Shown here: positions 6,248 through 7,323 of the stretch, piece after piece
How the letters are laid out: every line of letters starts with the position of its first letter
Position numbering within the stretch: the stretch's first letter is position 1
NCBI GenBank assembly: GCA_026400415.1
Contig: JAPLPA010000303.1
Location: forward strand, 6,468 to 13,790
Length of the DNA stretch: 7,323 nt
From: Afipia sp.
GTDB lineage: Bacteria > Pseudomonadota > Alphaproteobacteria > Rhizobiales > Xanthobacteraceae
Direction: 5' to 3'
Position numbers and translations under genes: made by a program
Notes under the pieces: model-generated
Databases searched by the model: none
Told to the model about the DNA's origin: nothing
The model's input: only the letters and a program-made list of their open reading frames with translations

Positions 6248-7074
6248 GCGGCGAGACCGCACCCGCGAAAACTTCTTCGAAAACGGCTGACGGGTTGACT
6301 GCCGATGTCGGCGCGGGCAAACACGCGAACGCGAAAAATAAACGCAAGAAAAAGGCGACGCGCAAGCCGAGCGCCAAAGCGGCCGCCAAGATCATCGAAG
6401 ACCGTATCGGATATACGTTCGACGACGCCTCTTTGCTGGCGACGGCTTTTACTCATGTCTCCGCGCTGAAATCGGCGCGTAACCGCGCAGACAGCTATCA
6501 GCGTCTCGAATTTCTCGGCGACCACGTGCTGGGGCTGATTGTATCGGACATGCTCTATCGCGCATTTCCGAAGGCCGACGAGGGCGAACTTTCCAAGCGT
6601 CTTGCGGATCTGGTGCGCAGGGAAGCCTGTGCCGATGTGGCGCGTTCGCTCGGTTTGGATGAAGCGATCAAACTCGGTAGCGTCGGAGCGGGGGCGAGCG
6701 CGCGTCTGCGCAAGTCCGTACTCGGCGATATTTGCGAAGCAGTGATCGGTGCGATTTTTCTCGACGGCGGGTATAAGGCGTCGGTGGAATTCGTCGAGCG
6801 CAACTGGACGGAGCGGATGCGAAAACCAGTTCGCCCGTTGCGCGATCCCAAAACCGTTTTGCAGGAATGGGCGCAGGGCAAGGGATTGCCGACACCGTCC
6901 TATCGCGAGATCGAGCGCAGCGGCCCGCATCACGATCCGCAATTTCGAGTTGCAGTCGAATTGCCCGGACTGAAGCCGGCTGAGGGCATCGGCGGCAGTA
7001 AACGCGCAGCTGAAAAAGGTGCCGCAACCGCGATGCTGGCTCGTGAAGGCGTCAAGGGTGGCAACGATGATTGA
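6244..7074 (+). CDS. rnc: Ribonuclease III
   Basis: A 276-residue double-stranded-RNA endonuclease that processes rRNA precursors and structured mRNAs. The catalytic domain (about residues 51-195) has the signature YQRLEFLGDHVLG (85-97). Glu89, Asp93, Glu113, Asp162 and Glu165 match E. coli Glu41, Asp45, Glu65, Asp114 and Glu117, so the metal centre is complete. E. coli Glu38 is Gln86 here. The dsRNA-binding domain (about 201-266) runs from DPKTVLQEWAQGKG to GGSKRAAEKGAATAML. The N-terminus adds about 48 residues compared with the 226-residue E. coli protein and is rich in Lys and Ala, probably disordered. No other in-frame ATG occurs before the catalytic signature, and the ATG overlaps the lepB stop by four bases, so the start is fairly secure. 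The gene has no leader of its own. Its end overlaps era by 8 bases. Confidence 0.97.
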   Translation: MSGETAPAKTSSKTADGLTADVGAGKHANAKNKRKKKATRKPSAKAAAKIIEDRIGYTFDDASLLATAFTHVSALKSARNRADSYQRLEFLGDHVLGLIVSDMLYRAFPKADEGELSKRLADLVRREACADVARSLGLDEAIKLGSVGAGASARLRKSVLGDICEAVIGAIFLDGGYKASVEFVERNWTERMRKPVRPLRDPKTVLQEWAQGKGLPTPSYREIERSGPHHDPQFRVAVELPGLKPAEGIGGSKRAAEKGAATAMLAREGVKGGNDD

Positions 7075-7323
7075 CCAGCCCGCGGCGGCAAGCGTGTCGA
7101 CGCGTTGCGGCTTCGTCGCGCTGATCGGCGCACCGAATGTCGGCAAATCGACTTTGGTGAACGCGCTGGTCGGTTCCAAGGTCACGATCGTGTCCAAGAA
7201 GGTTCAGACCACGCGTGCGCTCATTCGCGGCATCGTGATCGAGAACAACGCGCAGATCATTCTGGTCGATACGCCGGGGATCTTCGTGCCCAAGCGCCGC
7301 CTCGACCGCGCGATGGTCTCGAC
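7067..7323 (+). CDS. era: GTPase Era, N-terminal part, cut by the window edge
   Basis: The first 85 codons of the essential GTPase that binds 16S rRNA and helps 30S ribosomal subunit maturation. The P-loop GAPNVGKST (21-29), the switch region SKKVQTTRALIRGI (43-56) and the G3 motif DTPG (68-71) are all present and follow Era spacing. The NKxD motif and the KH RNA-binding domain would lie beyond the window. The start at 7067 overlaps the rnc stop by 8 bases, with AAGGGTGG (7054-7061) just upstream as ribosome binding site. Placement directly after rnc is the usual bacterial order and fits a joint role in 16S rRNA processing. Confidence 0.96.
   Translation, partial: MIDQPAAASVSTRCGFVALIGAPNVGKSTLVNALVGSKVTIVSKKVQTTRALIRGIVIENNAQIILVDTPGIFVPKRRLDRAMVS

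Noticed and set aside
5471..6262. Long minus-strand open frame opposite lepB
   Set aside because: It is a shadow frame of a GC-rich gene; the plus-strand protein is clearly signal peptidase I.
6028..7197. 389-codon minus-strand open frame opposite the end of lepB, rnc and the start of era
   Set aside because: Its length reflects GC-rich codon bias; the plus-strand genes here are all clear family members and the antisense translation has no recognisable domain.

Overview
The window looks like a chromosomal housekeeping segment of an alphaproteobacterium. Protein similarity recalled from memory points to the Nitrobacteraceae/Bradyrhizobiaceae (Bradyrhizobium, Rhodopseudomonas, Afipia/Oligotropha, Nitrobacter). 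The evidence is the GC-rich coding sequence, the 130-residue omega subunit with an acidic tail, the single bifunctional RelA/SpoT-type enzyme, and the order rpoZ-rel-pdxJ-acpS-lepB-rnc-era. No mobile element, CRISPR array, tRNA or rRNA is visible.

Layout. Positions 1-874 are on the minus strand: a gene for a NYN/PIN-type (LabA/DUF88) protein is followed by the first 84 codons of a family 5 (UDGb-like) uracil-DNA glycosylase that runs off the left edge. The two overlap by 23 bases. Positions 875-1226 are a 352-base divergent intergenic region with no convincing gene. The rest is on the plus strand: rpoZ, a perfect 10-bp-stem terminator, rel/spoT, pdxJ, acpS, a 200-base gap with candidate promoters and a hairpin over the lepB ribosome binding site, lepB, rnc, and the first 85 codons of era, cut by the right edge.

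How the genes work together. rpoZ encodes the RNA polymerase subunit that forms part of ppGpp site 1, and the next gene makes and destroys ppGpp, but a strong terminator separates them. The gaps and overlaps (9 bases rel-pdxJ, ATGA for pdxJ-acpS, ATGA for lepB-rnc, 8 bases for rnc-era) suggest two translationally coupled groups, rel-pdxJ-acpS and lepB-rnc-era, serving the stringent response, vitamin B6 synthesis, carrier-protein activation, protein secretion, RNA processing and ribosome assembly. The gene set resembles the E. coli lepB-rnc-era-recO-pdxJ-acpS cluster in a changed order.

I found no convincing undescribed system. The points most worth a second look are the lepB leader hairpin, the rpoZ/rel terminator, the missing cysteines in the C-terminal zinc-finger region of the Rel protein, and the overlapping NYN/UDG pair.
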